From positions 4,749,109 to 4,813,108 of the forward strand of contig NZ_CP133319.1 of NCBI RefSeq assembly GCF_038811545.1: 64,000 nt of DNA. The letters run 5' to 3'. This document shows, piece by piece, positions 1 through 10,605 of this stretch. The notes under the pieces were generated by a model, which was not told where the DNA came from, did no database searches, and saw only the letters and a program-made list of their open reading frames with translations. The position numbers and the translations under genes are program-made. Origin of the DNA: Rhodoligotrophos sp. CJ14 (GTDB lineage Bacteria > Pseudomonadota > Alphaproteobacteria > Rhizobiales > Im1). Every line of letters starts with the position of its first letter. Within the stretch, counting starts at the first letter, position 1.

Positions 1-1148
1 CCGATCAGGTGCTCTATTCCGGCGTGGCCTCGATCACCGAGCTGATGACCAAGGAAGGCCTGATCAATCTCGACTTTGCCGACGTCCGCGCGGTGATGAG
101 TGAGATGGGCAAGGCCATGATGGGCACGGGCGAGGCGGCTGGCGACAAGCGCGCCATTGAGGCGGCCGAGGCGGCCATCTCCAATCCGCTTCTCGATGAC
201 GTCAGCATGCGCGGGGCGCGCGGCCTGCTGATCTCCATCACCGGCGGCCATGATCTCACCCTGTACGAGGTCGACGAGGCGGCAACCCGCATCCGCGAGG
301 AGGTCGACCCCGAGGCCAACATCATTCTTGGTGCCACGTTCGATGAGTCTCTCGAAGGTGTCATGCGGGTCTCCGTGGTGGCGACCGGCATCACCGATCC
401 GGCCATGGAAGGCACGTCGCACGATTACGACGCTGATTTCGGTCATGCACCTGAGCGGTCGAGCTATGGTTTCACCTCGAAGGGCACACCGCCAATTCCC
501 GCGCCCCAGCCGGTCGTGCGCGAGCCTCAGGCAGTCATCCGTGAGCCGCAGCCCGCACTGCGCGAGGCCGAGCGGGCGCCCGAGCCGCAGCCGCAAGCCT
601 ACAATCCGCAGCCCGCTCCTGCCCGCGATCCTGAGCCCATGGCGATGGAGCCGGCCTATTCGGTCGCCGATCATGAGGCGGCCATGGAGCAGGATTACCG
701 CGACGATGATCATGCTGTAGCCGATCAGCACTATGCGAACGCGCCGCAGCCCCCGCTGCACCAGCCGCAGTCTCAGGCTGCCTTCCGCGCTGCGCCCCAG
801 CCGCCGGCCGCGCCGCGCCTGCCGAGCATTGAGGATTTTCCGCCCCACGCGCAGCGCCAATATGCACAGCGCAACGCCAATGTGGAGGATCTGAACGCCC
901 ACGCCTACAAGAAGCGCAAGAGCCTGTTCGAGCGGCTGGCAAGCGTGGGTCTTGGCCGCCGCGAGGAGGAAGAGGATGAGCGTTCTGCGAAGTCCGAGCC
1001 GGCCATGACCTCCCGTCGCGACATGCGGCCTGCGGTCGCGGAGCAACCTGGCCTTGGCAACGCCCCCGCTGCCGATCAGGGCGGCCACCTTGATCTCGAT
1101 GACGATCAGTTGGAGATCCCGGCTTTCCTGCGCCGACAGGCCAACTGA
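1..1148 (+). CDS. ftsZ: Cell division protein FtsZ (C-terminal part; 5' end outside window)
   Basis: FtsZ is the tubulin-like GTPase that forms the cytokinetic ring. The window opens inside the gene in a frame that is open from its first bases, so the GTP-binding N-terminus is missing. Visible are the T7-loop region ([11 protein letters not shown]), the C-terminal tubulin-like subdomain ([24 protein letters not shown]), then a linker of roughly 200 residues rich in Pro, Gln, Ala and Glu, and a basic patch ([10 protein letters not shown]). It ends in [10 protein letters not shown], the conserved peptide that binds FtsA and other partners. Long Pro/Gln linkers are usual in alphaproteobacterial FtsZ. 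A strong hairpin terminator follows the stop codon, so ftsZ appears to end its operon. Identity is secure; only the start cannot be placed. Confidence 0.97.
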   Translation, partial: DQVLYSGVASITELMTKEGLINLDFADVRAVMSEMGKAMMGTGEAAGDKRAIEAAEAAISNPLLDDVSMRGARGLLISITGGHDLTLYEVDEAATRIREEVDPEANIILGATFDESLEGVMRVSVVATGITDPAMEGTSHDYDADFGHAPERSSYGFTSKGTPPIPAPQPVVREPQAVIREPQPALREAERAPEPQPQAYNPQPAPARDPEPMAMEPAYSVADHEAAMEQDYRDDDHAVADQHYANAPQPPLHQPQSQAAFRAAPQPPAAPRLPSIEDFPPHAQRQYAQRNANVEDLNAHAYKKRKSLFERLASVGLGRREEEEDERSAKSEPAMTSRRDMRPAVAEQPGLGNAPAADQGGHLDLDDDQLEIPAFLRRQAN

Positions 1149-1179
1149 CGCCGGTTCTGCCTTAGCTCTGTGCCATCTG

Positions 1180-1218
1180 AACCCGGCGGACAAACTTCCG
1201 CCGGGTTTGTCGCCTTTA
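1180..1218 (+). terminator. Rho-independent terminator after ftsZ
   Basis: An 11-bp perfect stem (AACCCGGCGGA at 1180-1190, TCCGCCGGGTT at 1197-1207) closes a 6-base loop, and T-rich sequence follows. It lies 31 bp after the ftsZ stop codon and separates ftsZ from bamD transcriptionally. Confidence 0.8.
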
Positions 1219-1241
1219 GCATTGGCATGATGATCGACTCA

Positions 1242-1271
1242 TTGCCGGGGGGCAATGCGATCGGATATAGA
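1242..1271 (+). promoter_or_regulatory. Possible sigma70-type promoter for bamD
   Basis: TTGCCG (1242-1247) and TATAGA (1266-1271) are separated by 18 bases. The -35 overlaps an inverted repeat, ATTGCC-GGGG-GGCAAT (1241-1256). It sits between the ftsZ terminator and the chosen bamD start. This is a match by eye only. Confidence 0.35.
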
Positions 1272-1328
1272 GCGGGCGCCTGTAAGCGGTTGCTTATCGC
1301 GCGAGGGGCACGATCCCCGGGAGATGTA

Positions 1329-2297
1329 ATGAGGGATGATGTGATGGGCAGCGGCCTGGAAAACCTCGATAAGGAATCCGGGCCCGTTGTCAGAGCTCGG
1401 GCTGTGCGCACGGTTGCGCTTGCCGTTGCCGGTGCCTTGCTCTTGTCGGGCTGCAGCAGTGTTTCCAAGCTTTGGGACGGGGGGGAGCCCGCGAGCTCGG
1501 GCAGCTCGGCGGTGCCCGCATCCGGAGGGGCCTTGGCGCCCGACGGCTCAAACCAGGCGGTGGATGACGCCGAGCCTGTTGCCGATCTCTACAATAAGGG
1601 CCTCGATTTCATGAAGAGCGGCTCTTATGAGAAGGCAGCCAAGCAGTTCGAGGAGGTCGAGCGGCAGCATCCTTATTCGAGCTGGGCCACCCGCGCGACC
1701 CTCATGGCCGCCTATGCCCAGTATCTGCGCAACAACTATGACGATGCGATCCTCGCCGCCCAGCGCTTCATCACCCTGCATCCCGGCCACAAGGACGCGG
1801 CCTATGCCTATTACCTCACGGCGCTTTGCTATTATGAGCAGATTGCCGACGTGAAGCGCGACCAGACTGCAACAGAGAAGGCGCTTGCCTCGCTCGATGA
1901 AATCAGCCGCCGTTTCCCCAACACCGCCTACGCCAAGGATGCTGCGGCAAAGGCGCTCCTCGCCCGCGATCACCTTGCCGGCAAGGAGATGGAGGTTGGG
2001 CGCTATTACCTCACTCAGCAAGCCTATATTGCCGCCATTAATCGCTTCGAGAAGGTCATCAAGTCCTACCAGACCACATCGCACACGCCCGAGGCACTCT
2101 ATCGCTTGGTCGAAGCCTATCTCGCATTGGGCATCACCTCCGAAGCGCAGACCGCGGCGGCCGTTCTCGGCCACAACTTCCCGAACAGCGAATGGTATCA
2201 GGACGCCTATAATCTCCTGAAGGGCAGCGGCCTTGAGCCGAAGGAGAATTCATCGTCCTGGATCAGCCAGGCGCTGACCTCGATCAATCCGTTCTAA
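1329..2297 (+). CDS. bamD: Outer membrane assembly lipoprotein BamD (ComL)
   Basis: BamD is an essential lipoprotein of the BAM complex, which inserts beta-barrel proteins into the outer membrane. The 322-residue product has a hydrophobic stretch ending in the lipobox LLSGC (lipidated Cys about residue 42), then a Ser/Gly/Ala-rich tether. Tetratricopeptide-like repeats follow (ADLYNKGLDFMKSGSYEKAA, SSWATRATLMAAYAQYLRNN, HTPEALYRLVEAYLALG). The ATG at 1329 was chosen because GGGAG lies about 7 bases upstream. The n-region is then long; a GTG at 1404 would give a shorter classical signal peptide. The 3' end overlaps the convergent MocR gene by 14 bp. bamD next to recN and ligA is the usual order in this group, but lpxC, normally just upstream, is absent here. 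Confidence 0.93.
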   Translation: MRDDVMGSGLENLDKESGPVVRARAVRTVALAVAGALLLSGCSSVSKLWDGGEPASSGSSAVPASGGALAPDGSNQAVDDAEPVADLYNKGLDFMKSGSYEKAAKQFEEVERQHPYSSWATRATLMAAYAQYLRNNYDDAILAAQRFITLHPGHKDAAYAYYLTALCYYEQIADVKRDQTATEKALASLDEISRRFPNTAYAKDAAAKALLARDHLAGKEMEVGRYYLTQQAYIAAINRFEKVIKSYQTTSHTPEALYRLVEAYLALGITSEAQTAAAVLGHNFPNSEWYQDAYNLLKGSGLEPKENSSSWISQALTSINPF

Positions 2298-3696
2298 GAA
2301 GGTCGCAGAGCCTTTCGGCGGCGCCGGTGAGCTCGCTGTCACTGAAACCTGAGAAGCCGAGCACAAGCCCCTGTTCCGGCTTGGCATCCACATACATCGG
2401 TGACAAGGCCCGGCAACCGATTCCCGCGGCCTGAGCCGCCGCGGCAATCTCCGTATCGGGCATCGTCCGCGCCAGACGGGCAACCATATGGAGCCCCTGA
2501 CCGGGAATATCGAGCGTGAGGTCCGGCGGTCCCTTCGCAAGCAAGATCTTCGCAAGGAGATCGCGGGCAGCCTGCGCCCGGCGCCGTGCCCGCCGCAGAT
2601 GGGCGGCGAAATGGCCTTCCGTGATGAGGTCAGCGAGGGCGTCTTCCGCAAGGGTCGAAGGTTGCCGGTCCGAGCGCGTCCTCAGCGAAAGAATGGGGTC
2701 CATCAACGCGTCCGGCACCACTGCATAGCCAAGCCGCAAACCCGGGAAAAGCACCTTCGAGAACGTGCCCACATAGATCACGCGGCCGCTGTCATCCATG
2801 CCCTGCATGGCAGCGAGCGGTGGACCCACATAGCGGAACTCGCTGTCATAATCATCCTCGATGATCCAGGCGCCATTCTGCCTCGCCCAGTCGATCAGCG
2901 CGAGCCGTCGCCGCATGCTCATCGTCACCCCCAGCGGGAACTGGTGCGAAGGGGTGACATAGACCGCCCGCGCTGCGGGAACTTCTGATACGCCCGCCAG
3001 ATTGAGCCCTTCCTGATCGACAGGGATCCCCACAAGCTCTGCGCCTTGGCCCGTAAGCGCCATCCGCGCCATGGGATAGCAGGGATCTTCGACCAGCACC
3101 CTATCTCCCGGGCTGATCAAGGCCCGGGCGATCAGGTCGACGGCCTGCTGGGCGCCGTTTGTGATGATGATGGCCTCTGCATCGCATCGCACGCCCCGTG
3201 CGGTCCGCAGATAAGTGGCAATAGCCTCGCGCAGACGCTGCCCGCCACGCGGATCGGCATAGCAGAAATGCTCGGGTGCTGCCCGCGTCAGCCGCCGTCC
3301 CATCAATTTCCGGAACACCTCCCATGTGCGCTGATCCGCCATCGCGATGCCGAGCGTGCAGGGGAGGGCCGGCTGAGGCTGGGGCGACCTGCGGGGTTTG
3401 GAATGGGCCGGCGCGAGAAGCGGCACGTGCTCTGCAACGAAAGTGCCCGCCCCTATGCGCGCGTCCGTGAAGCCTTCGGCGGTCAGGAGCTCGAACGCGG
3501 CAATGGCGGCCGTCCGCGAGATGTTGAGGCGCTTTGCGAGATCCCGCGTGGTGGGCAGCTTGGTGCCTGGTGAAACCAGGCCGCTTTCGATGAGGCGGCG
3601 TATGGCCGAATAGAGCTGGCCGGTCTGTGGTCCACCGTCCGGCAACACCGGGATGAGGCTCGACCAGTCAGGAGAATTGGTCGTGATTTTTGCCAT
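2284..3696 (-). CDS. MocR/PdxR-family regulator (GntR-type wHTH fused to aminotransferase-like domain)
   Basis: MocR proteins join an N-terminal GntR-type winged helix to a fold-type I aminotransferase domain that binds PLP and senses vitamin B6 or amino-compound ligands. The 470-residue product has the DNA-binding part at residues 27-90 (GQLYSAIRRLIESG, LPTTRDLAKRLNISRT). The PLP domain shows TNGAQQAVDL, IIEDDYDSEFRY and TFSKVLFPGLRLGY; Lys314 in the last is the expected PLP lysine. The ATG at 3696 starts a typical family N-terminus behind a GAAG-rich ribosome site. The gene diverges from a PNPOx-fold flavoprotein gene, with an inverted repeat between them, suggesting it controls that gene and itself. 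The pair interrupts the conserved bamD-recN neighbourhood. The ligand cannot be deduced. Confidence 0.9.
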   Translation of the reverse strand: MAKITTNSPDWSSLIPVLPDGGPQTGQLYSAIRRLIESGLVSPGTKLPTTRDLAKRLNISRTAAIAAFELLTAEGFTDARIGAGTFVAEHVPLLAPAHSKPRRSPQPQPALPCTLGIAMADQRTWEVFRKLMGRRLTRAAPEHFCYADPRGGQRLREAIATYLRTARGVRCDAEAIIITNGAQQAVDLIARALISPGDRVLVEDPCYPMARMALTGQGAELVGIPVDQEGLNLAGVSEVPAARAVYVTPSHQFPLGVTMSMRRRLALIDWARQNGAWIIEDDYDSEFRYVGPPLAAMQGMDDSGRVIYVGTFSKVLFPGLRLGYAVVPDALMDPILSLRTRSDRQPSTLAEDALADLITEGHFAAHLRRARRRAQAARDLLAKILLAKGPPDLTLDIPGQGLHMVARLARTMPDTEIAAAAQAAGIGCRALSPMYVDAKPEQGLVLGFSGFSDSELTGAAERLCDLLRTD

Positions 3697-3699
3697 GAA

Positions 3700-3721
3700 A
3701 TTGGATCTTCTTCCAACCAAT
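3700..3721. promoter_or_regulatory. Candidate MocR operator (inverted repeat) in the divergent intergenic region
   Basis: TTGGA-N6-TCCAA (3701-3716) is a perfect inverted repeat. A second overlapping pair, ATTGG (3700-3704) and CCAAT (3717-3721), extends it. It lies just upstream of the MocR start codon within the 67-bp gap to the divergent flavoprotein gene, where an autoregulatory site would be expected. Confidence 0.4.
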
Positions 3722-3763
3722 GCACGCGGTAGATTGACCACAGCTTTGGCAGGAACGCAACAA

Positions 3764-4504
3764 ATGACCGAGATCGCTTTGCAAGACCCGTTGGCCTTTC
3801 CCGTGAGCCCGCGCAACCGCGTGAAGCGGAAACATGAACGCGCCAGCTACGATCGCGAGGCCGTGTTCGCCGTTCTCGATGCAGGCTTTCTCTGCCACGT
3901 CGCCTATGTCTTGGATGGACAGCCCTATTGCACGCCCACGATCCACTGGCGCGAAGGCGACGTGCTCTATTGGCACGGCTCATCCGCCAGCCGCATGCTG
4001 CGCAAGCTTGAGGGCGGAACGCCGGTTTGCCTCACGGTCTCCCATCTCGATGGCCTGGTTCTTGCCCGCACCGGCTTCAATCATTCAGCCAATTACCGGT
4101 CCGCCATGTGCTTCGGCACCGCGCATCTGGTGAATGACCCCGAGGAGAAGGCGCATGCCCTGCTTGGCCTCGTTGATCGCTTCTATCCCGGCCGCGCGGC
4201 TGAGCTGCGCCCGAGCAACCCCCAGGAGATCAAGGCGACGACCGTGGTGAGCATGGTGATCGAGGAGGCCTCGGCGAAAGTGCGCGCGGCCGGCGTCGGC
4301 GATGACGAAGAGGATTATGCTCACCCCGTATGGGCAGGCGTCATTCCGGTGAGCATGACCATTGGCGAGGATCAGCCCTGCCCAAGGCAGCTCGACGGCA
4401 TCGAGAAGCCTGCAGGGCTCGCCGCCTATCGCAGCGGCCGACGGCTCGATGACGTTCTGCTCGAGGCCCAGCGCCTGTATGAGAAAGCTGCACAGTCGGA
4501 CTAA
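3764..4504 (+). CDS. PNPOx-superfamily FMN-binding protein (NimA-like)
   Basis: A 246-residue protein of the pyridoxamine 5'-phosphate oxidase split-barrel fold, closest by pattern to the NimA-related flavoproteins (COG3467). Family members bind FMN or related cofactors; the physiological substrate is generally unknown. Recognisable blocks are RVKRKHERASYDREAVFAVL, the strand CHVAYVLDGQPYCTPTIHWR, the cofactor-site segment LYWHGSSASRMLRKL, and SHLDGLVLARTGFNHSANYR. The ATG at 3764 was chosen because AGGA precedes it and the conserved domain begins shortly after; an earlier in-frame ATG would run into the MocR gene. Its divergent MocR partner suggests it is induced by a B6-related or amine signal. 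Calling it a true pyridoxamine-phosphate oxidase (PdxH) would be wrong on the visible sequence. Confidence 0.85.
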   Translation: MTEIALQDPLAFPVSPRNRVKRKHERASYDREAVFAVLDAGFLCHVAYVLDGQPYCTPTIHWREGDVLYWHGSSASRMLRKLEGGTPVCLTVSHLDGLVLARTGFNHSANYRSAMCFGTAHLVNDPEEKAHALLGLVDRFYPGRAAELRPSNPQEIKATTVVSMVIEEASAKVRAAGVGDDEEDYAHPVWAGVIPVSMTIGEDQPCPRQLDGIEKPAGLAAYRSGRRLDDVLLEAQRLYEKAAQSD

Positions 4505-4549
4505 GCTTCACGCTCGCGCCCTTCCATCCGGATAGGGTATATAGGCGCG

Positions 4550-6226
4550 ATGCTGACCGCGCTTTCGATCAGAGACATTGTGTTGATCGACCGGCTCGAC
4601 GTGACGCTCGGGCAGGGGCTCACTGTATTCACCGGCGAGACCGGCGCGGGGAAATCGATCCTGCTGGACAGTCTAGGCCTCGTGCTGGGCGCGCGGGGCG
4701 ATGCGGCGCTCGTTCGAAAAGGGGCGGATCGGGCGGTGGTGACCGCTGCCTTTGATCTGAGGCCTGACCATGCGGCCTTCGCCCTTCTCGCAGACAGCGG
4801 CATCGATGCCGATGGCGAGCTCGTGATTCGCCGTATTCAGACTGTGGACGGCCGCAGCCGCGCGACCATCAATGAGCAGCCCGCATCGGTGAGCCTTTTG
4901 CGCCAGCTGGGCGGCCTGCTGGCCGAGATCCACGGGCAACATGACGACCGTGCGCTGGTCGATGTGGCAAACCACCGGCAGCTGCTCGATGCCTATGCGG
5001 GCCTCGATCGGCAGGCCGAAGCTGTTGTCGCTGCCTGGCGCGCGTGGCGCGAGGCCGAGCAGGCGCTGGCGACCCATCGCGGCAAGCTCGAAAAGGCCGT
5101 GGCCGAGCGCGAGTACCTTGAGCATGCGGCCGATGAGTTGCGGAAGTTGGCAGCCGAGCCCGGCGAGGAAGATGGACTGGCCGAGCGCCGCGCCCTGATG
5201 ATGAATGCCGAGCAATTCGCCGGAGCGCTCGAGGAGGCAGCCCAGGCTCTGGCCGGAGATGGGACGAGAACAGCCAGCCTCAATGCGGCCCTGCGCCGGC
5301 TTGAGCGCCGCCAGGCCGAGGCCGGTGGCCGGCTTGATGCGGTGGTGAGCGCCCTCGACCGCGTTCTCGTCGAGATCGGCGAGGCGGAGAATGCCGTTGC
5401 CGAGGCGCAGCGCGCCTTCGAATATGATCCACGCGAGTTGGAGCGGATAGAGGAACGCCTGTTCGCGCTCCGGGCCGCATCCCGCAAATACAAGGTTCCC
5501 GTGGACGAGCTCTCCGTTCTGCTCGAGCGGTTCGAAACGGAGCTGTTGAACCTCACTCGGGGAGAGAGCCGCCTCGGTGATCTCGCTGAAAACGCCGCTG
5601 CAGCGCGCCAGCGCTATTTCGAGCTTGCTCATGAATTGAGCAATTCGCGCAAAGCCGCGGCCCATGGCCTTGATGAAGCGGTGATGGCGGAACTCCCGCC
5701 CCTGAAGCTCGAGCGGGCACGTTTCCTCACCGATTTCGCAACAAGCGAAGACCAGGCAGGTCCCCATGGTCTCGACCGGGTCGAGTTCAAGGTCGCAGCC
5801 AATCCCGGCGCTGATCCCGCACCGCTCATGAAGGTTGCCTCAGGCGGTGAGCTTGCCCGCTTCATGCTGGCGCTGAAAGTGGTGCTGTCCGCCCGCGCGA
5901 GTGCGCCGACCCTCATCTTCGACGAGATTGATACGGGCGTCGGCGGCGCGGTCGCGGATGCGATCGGCCAAAGGCTCGCGCGTCTTGCAGAAAGCCTGCA
6001 GGTCTTGGCCGTGACCCATTCACCCCAGGTTGCCGCGCGCGCCGATGGGCACATGCTGGTGGCCAAGCGCGAGCAGGCCGAAGATGGAGAGCTGCGCATG
6101 GTGACGCGCATCGACACCCTTGATGAGACACGCCGGCGCGAGGAAATTGCGCGCATGCTGTCGGGCGCAACCGTCACCGACGAGGCACGCGCCCAGGCCG
6201 AGCGGCTGCTGATCGGGACGGAGTAG
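4550..6226 (+). CDS. recN: DNA repair protein RecN
   Basis: RecN is an SMC-like ATPase that acts early in recombinational repair of double-strand breaks. The 558-residue product has Walker A GETGAGKS at residues 29-36, a long central region rich in Ala/Glu/Arg consistent with the coiled-coil arms, the ABC signature KVASGGELARFMLAL and Walker B LIFDEIDTGVGG, followed by the switch region VTHSPQVAARA. The length is normal for the family. ligA starts 3 bp after its stop codon, so the two are very likely cotranscribed. A TATATA stretch lies just upstream of the start, but I found no convincing -35 or SOS box. Confidence 0.97.
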   Translation: MLTALSIRDIVLIDRLDVTLGQGLTVFTGETGAGKSILLDSLGLVLGARGDAALVRKGADRAVVTAAFDLRPDHAAFALLADSGIDADGELVIRRIQTVDGRSRATINEQPASVSLLRQLGGLLAEIHGQHDDRALVDVANHRQLLDAYAGLDRQAEAVVAAWRAWREAEQALATHRGKLEKAVAEREYLEHAADELRKLAAEPGEEDGLAERRALMMNAEQFAGALEEAAQALAGDGTRTASLNAALRRLERRQAEAGGRLDAVVSALDRVLVEIGEAENAVAEAQRAFEYDPRELERIEERLFALRAASRKYKVPVDELSVLLERFETELLNLTRGESRLGDLAENAAAARQRYFELAHELSNSRKAAAHGLDEAVMAELPPLKLERARFLTDFATSEDQAGPHGLDRVEFKVAANPGADPAPLMKVASGGELARFMLALKVVLSARASAPTLIFDEIDTGVGGAVADAIGQRLARLAESLQVLAVTHSPQVAARADGHMLVAKREQAEDGELRMVTRIDTLDETRRREEIARMLSGATVTDEARAQAERLLIGTE

Positions 6227-8359
<2,133 letters not shown>

Positions 8360-8766
8360 TTAAGCCCCTGTACGCCTGATCCAAGGTTCGACCCCGCAAT
8401 CAGATCGGAGGCAAACCCATTGCCCTGCCATTGGCCGACGTCAGATCGGCATCCAGTAATCGCTCGCCGACAGCATGCGGCCCTGGACAGCCTCTGTCCC
8501 ACCATCTGCTTCACAATCTGCTGTCGGCTCAGCTGATTTCCCTTCCTGTGATGTTTCGGTGCTGGCGCGTTTCTGCCTGCTCTTGAGGAGCTCGTCCAGC
8601 ATCGGCGGAATAACAATGGCAACCATGAAAATTCTCCTGTTGATCCGGGGCGGATAGGCACCAAATTTGGCTGCGGACTGGCCATGATGAGGCGCATCCG
8701 TGGCGGCCTGCGCAGGATCTGAACCTGAGACTTGAGCGCGAGCCGCCTTCCGGCGATAAGCGGTCC
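8360..8766. other. ligA-prmA intergenic region, one possible small gene
   Basis: This 407-bp gap contains a short reading frame on the minus strand (8441-8626), annotated separately. I see no terminator, tRNA or repeat in it. The prmA promoter presumably lies at its right end, but no clear -35/-10 pair stands out. Confidence 0.4.
8441..8626 (-). CDS. Possible small hypothetical protein (61 aa)
   Basis: A 61-codon frame with ATG preceded at 7 bases by a strong AGGAG. The product begins MVAIVIPPMLDELLKSRQKR and continues with a polar, acidic, Ser/Thr/Glu-rich tail containing one Cys. There is no recognisable domain, signal peptide or membrane segment. It lies opposite ligA and prmA in an otherwise empty gap. 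The ribosome-binding site is the main argument for it; other frames in the region are also open, so it may be chance. Confidence 0.35.
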   Translation of the reverse strand: MVAIVIPPMLDELLKSRQKRASTETSQEGKSAEPTADCEADGGTEAVQGRMLSASDYWMPI

Positions 8767-9615
8767 ATGCAGCTCCTGACCATCAATGCCCTGACCTTCG
8801 ATGACGCCGACCGCATCGCGGATGAACTGGCCTTCATCGAGCCCGAGCCGGTTTCCATTTCAATTGTCGAGGAGGCAGACGAACGGTCCTGGCGAGTGGA
8901 AGCCCAATTCAGCGAACCACCGCCGATTGCCGAGCTGGACCTGCTCGCCGGCATGGATTGGCGGCTTGCTCCGCTTATCGAGCGCGATTGGGTACGGGAA
9001 TCACTGATCGGACTTGCGCCCGTGCGGGCCGGGCGCTTCTTCATCCATGGCGCCCATGACCGTGGCGCGGCGCCCCCCGGCGCGATCGACATCGAAATCG
9101 AAGCAAGTCTTGCCTTTGGCACCGGCCATCATGGAACGACCCGTGGCTGCCTTCTGGCGCTGGACGATCTGCTGAAGCGGGAGATCCCCTGGCCGGTCCT
9201 TGATTTGGGCTGTGGCAGCGGCGTGCTGGCTCTGGCCTATGCGCGAGCCACCCACCGCCGCGTGCTGGCGACCGATATCGATCCGGTGGCGATAGAGCAG
9301 ACCCGGGCCAATGCGCGCAAGAACAAGGCGGGGCCGTGGGTCATTGCCCATACGGCCTCCGGCGTGGCGCATCAGATTATCCGCAGCCAAGCGCCTTACC
9401 GGTTGATCATGGCCAATATTCTAGCCCGCCCACTGGAGGCGCTGGCCCCGGCGCTAGCGCGCCTGCTGAAGCCCGGCGGCCATATTATTCTGTCAGGACT
9501 GACCATCGACCAGGAGGCACGTGTGCTCGCCGCTTACCGCGCCCAGGCACTGCATCTCTCCCGGAGAATAAGGCTGGAAGGCTGGTCGACGCTAATGCTG
9601 ACCGCCCGCCCATAA
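8767..9615 (+). CDS. prmA: Ribosomal protein L11 methyltransferase PrmA
   Basis: PrmA trimethylates the N-terminus and lysines of ribosomal protein L11 with S-adenosylmethionine. The 282-residue product has the N-terminal substrate-recognition domain (ISIVEEADERSWRVEAQFSE), the diagnostic LAFGTGHHGTTRGCLLALD, SAM motif I LDLGCGSGVLALAYAR near residue 145, the acidic loop TDIDPVAIEQTRANARKN and the NPF/NILA-type motif MANILARPL. Its substrate gene rplK is also in this window, about 39 kb away. The stop codon runs into the A-tract of the opposite-strand terminator, so prmA and the DUF1127 gene converge on one hairpin. Confidence 0.95.
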   Translation: MQLLTINALTFDDADRIADELAFIEPEPVSISIVEEADERSWRVEAQFSEPPPIAELDLLAGMDWRLAPLIERDWVRESLIGLAPVRAGRFFIHGAHDRGAAPPGAIDIEIEASLAFGTGHHGTTRGCLLALDDLLKREIPWPVLDLGCGSGVLALAYARATHRRVLATDIDPVAIEQTRANARKNKAGPWVIAHTASGVAHQIIRSQAPYRLIMANILARPLEALAPALARLLKPGGHIILSGLTIDQEARVLAAYRAQALHLSRRIRLEGWSTLMLTARP

Positions 9616-9650
9616 AAAAATCGCCCCGAGGCAGAGCGCTTCGGGGCGAT
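9614..9650 (-). terminator. Terminator for the DUF1127 gene (possibly bidirectional)
   Basis: A perfect 10-bp stem, ATCGCCCCGA (9620-9629) with TCGGGGCGAT (9641-9650), lies between the convergent prmA and DUF1127 genes. A run of seven A on the plus strand (9614-9620) becomes a T-tract after the hairpin on the minus strand, which is the intrinsic terminator layout for the minus-strand gene. Confidence 0.85.
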
Positions 9651-9675
9651 GAATTCGGTCAGTAGAACTTGTGGC

Positions 9676-9900
9676 TTAGCGCTGGGCCTCGGCACCCCAG
9701 ACCATGCGACGGATATCGCCGCGGTTGAGGCCGATATCGGCCAGCAGCCGGTCGTCGAGCTGATCAAGCTCGCGCTCGGCGCGCGACAGCTCGATGTAAC
9801 GCTTCACGCGAGCCAGAATACGGCTGCTGAAGCTCGGGACAGCCTGACCGGCATTGCCGGCGCGGACTGAACGATCCTTTTCAAACGTGGTGACGCTCAT
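9676..9900 (-). CDS. DUF1127 domain small protein
   Basis: A 74-residue protein ending in the DUF1127 (YjiS-like) motif RAERELDQLDDRLLADIGLN, followed by RGDIRRMVWG. Small DUF1127 proteins are Arg-rich and widespread in alphaproteobacteria; in some species they affect phosphate/carbon metabolism and RNA turnover, but the role here is unknown. The ATG at 9900 was chosen over one at 9924 because GGAG lies 7 bases upstream. Its own terminator follows the stop codon. A CtrA-type box lies about 250 bp upstream in the long geneless region. Confidence 0.85.
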   Translation of the reverse strand: MSVTTFEKDRSVRAGNAGQAVPSFSSRILARVKRYIELSRAERELDQLDDRLLADIGLNRGDIRRMVWGAEAQR

Positions 9901-10605
9901 TGTGATCTCCATCAACTTCCGCACGGTGTGTGTTCTGATCCGCTTACTGCGTCAGCATCGGCACAAGTCCGAAGCCAAGTGTTCGCCTTGCGATCCATGT
10001 CCATGAGACCAGGTCGAAGCGCACCGCCCCTCGGCGACTTGCTGGGGAAGGAAACCCACCGCGTCTTGTCTGAGCGCTATATAGGCGAGCTCCTTGTGCA
10101 GGTGCCAGAGGCGAGTTTGCATCGCAGCATTGCATCTGATGCATGTCTCATTAAGGTCTCGTTAATACGGTGCCGGCGGTTTGAGCTCTGGCGTGATAAA
10201 CGGCATCTCGCTGCCCAACGCGCAGGCGTCTCTCCAGCCTATTCCGGAAACTGAACGGCTGATGAACAGATTAAAACCGGCCATGAACCGGGGTCTTTCG
10301 CACCACTCTGATCAATTTGTGCACGATCTGAGAACATGCCTACTCTCTGTGCACATCGGGTATGAGGCCGTTTCCATCTCACTTCCATCGGAGGACACGT
10401 ATTCGGCGATGAACCTGATAATTCCCGCCTGACGGGCGATCATCAGTCGCCAAACATGCCTCAGCATTGCGAATACGACATGGCGGTTTCATGACATCTC
10501 TGCCAAATTGCCTGAGGCGATGCATAGATGCCTAACGTCAAGTAAATGAAGGCTCATTGCGTCTGCCGTCGGCCCGGGCTAAGCAGGATGGAAGGGAGAG
10601 ATGCC
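9901..10605. other. Geneless 705-bp region between DUF1127 and aminopeptidase P genes
   Basis: No reading frame here has convincing codon use, a ribosome site and a recognisable product together. The right half is visibly richer in A+T than the neighbours. It must carry promoters for both flanking divergent genes, and it contains the TTAA-N7-TTAA box annotated separately. An undetected small RNA or decayed gene is possible but not shown. Confidence 0.5.
10151..10165. promoter_or_regulatory. Candidate CtrA-binding box (TTAA-N7-TTAA)
   Basis: TTAA (10151-10154), seven bases GGTCTCG, and TTAA (10162-10165) match the full CtrA box core known from alphaproteobacteria. The match is rare by chance in GC-rich DNA, and it lies in a long intergenic region upstream of both the DUF1127 gene and the aminopeptidase gene. 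The kinase that controls CtrA, CckA, is encoded at 19.95 kb. Confidence 0.45.

Noticed and set aside
490..880. Pro/Gln/Glu-rich repetitive-looking stretch in ftsZ
   Set aside because: It is the disordered linker of alphaproteobacterial FtsZ, not a DNA repeat or recombination site.
10181..10432. 83-codon plus-strand frame in the geneless region
   Set aside because: It starts with TTG, lacks a ribosome site and has no recognisable product.
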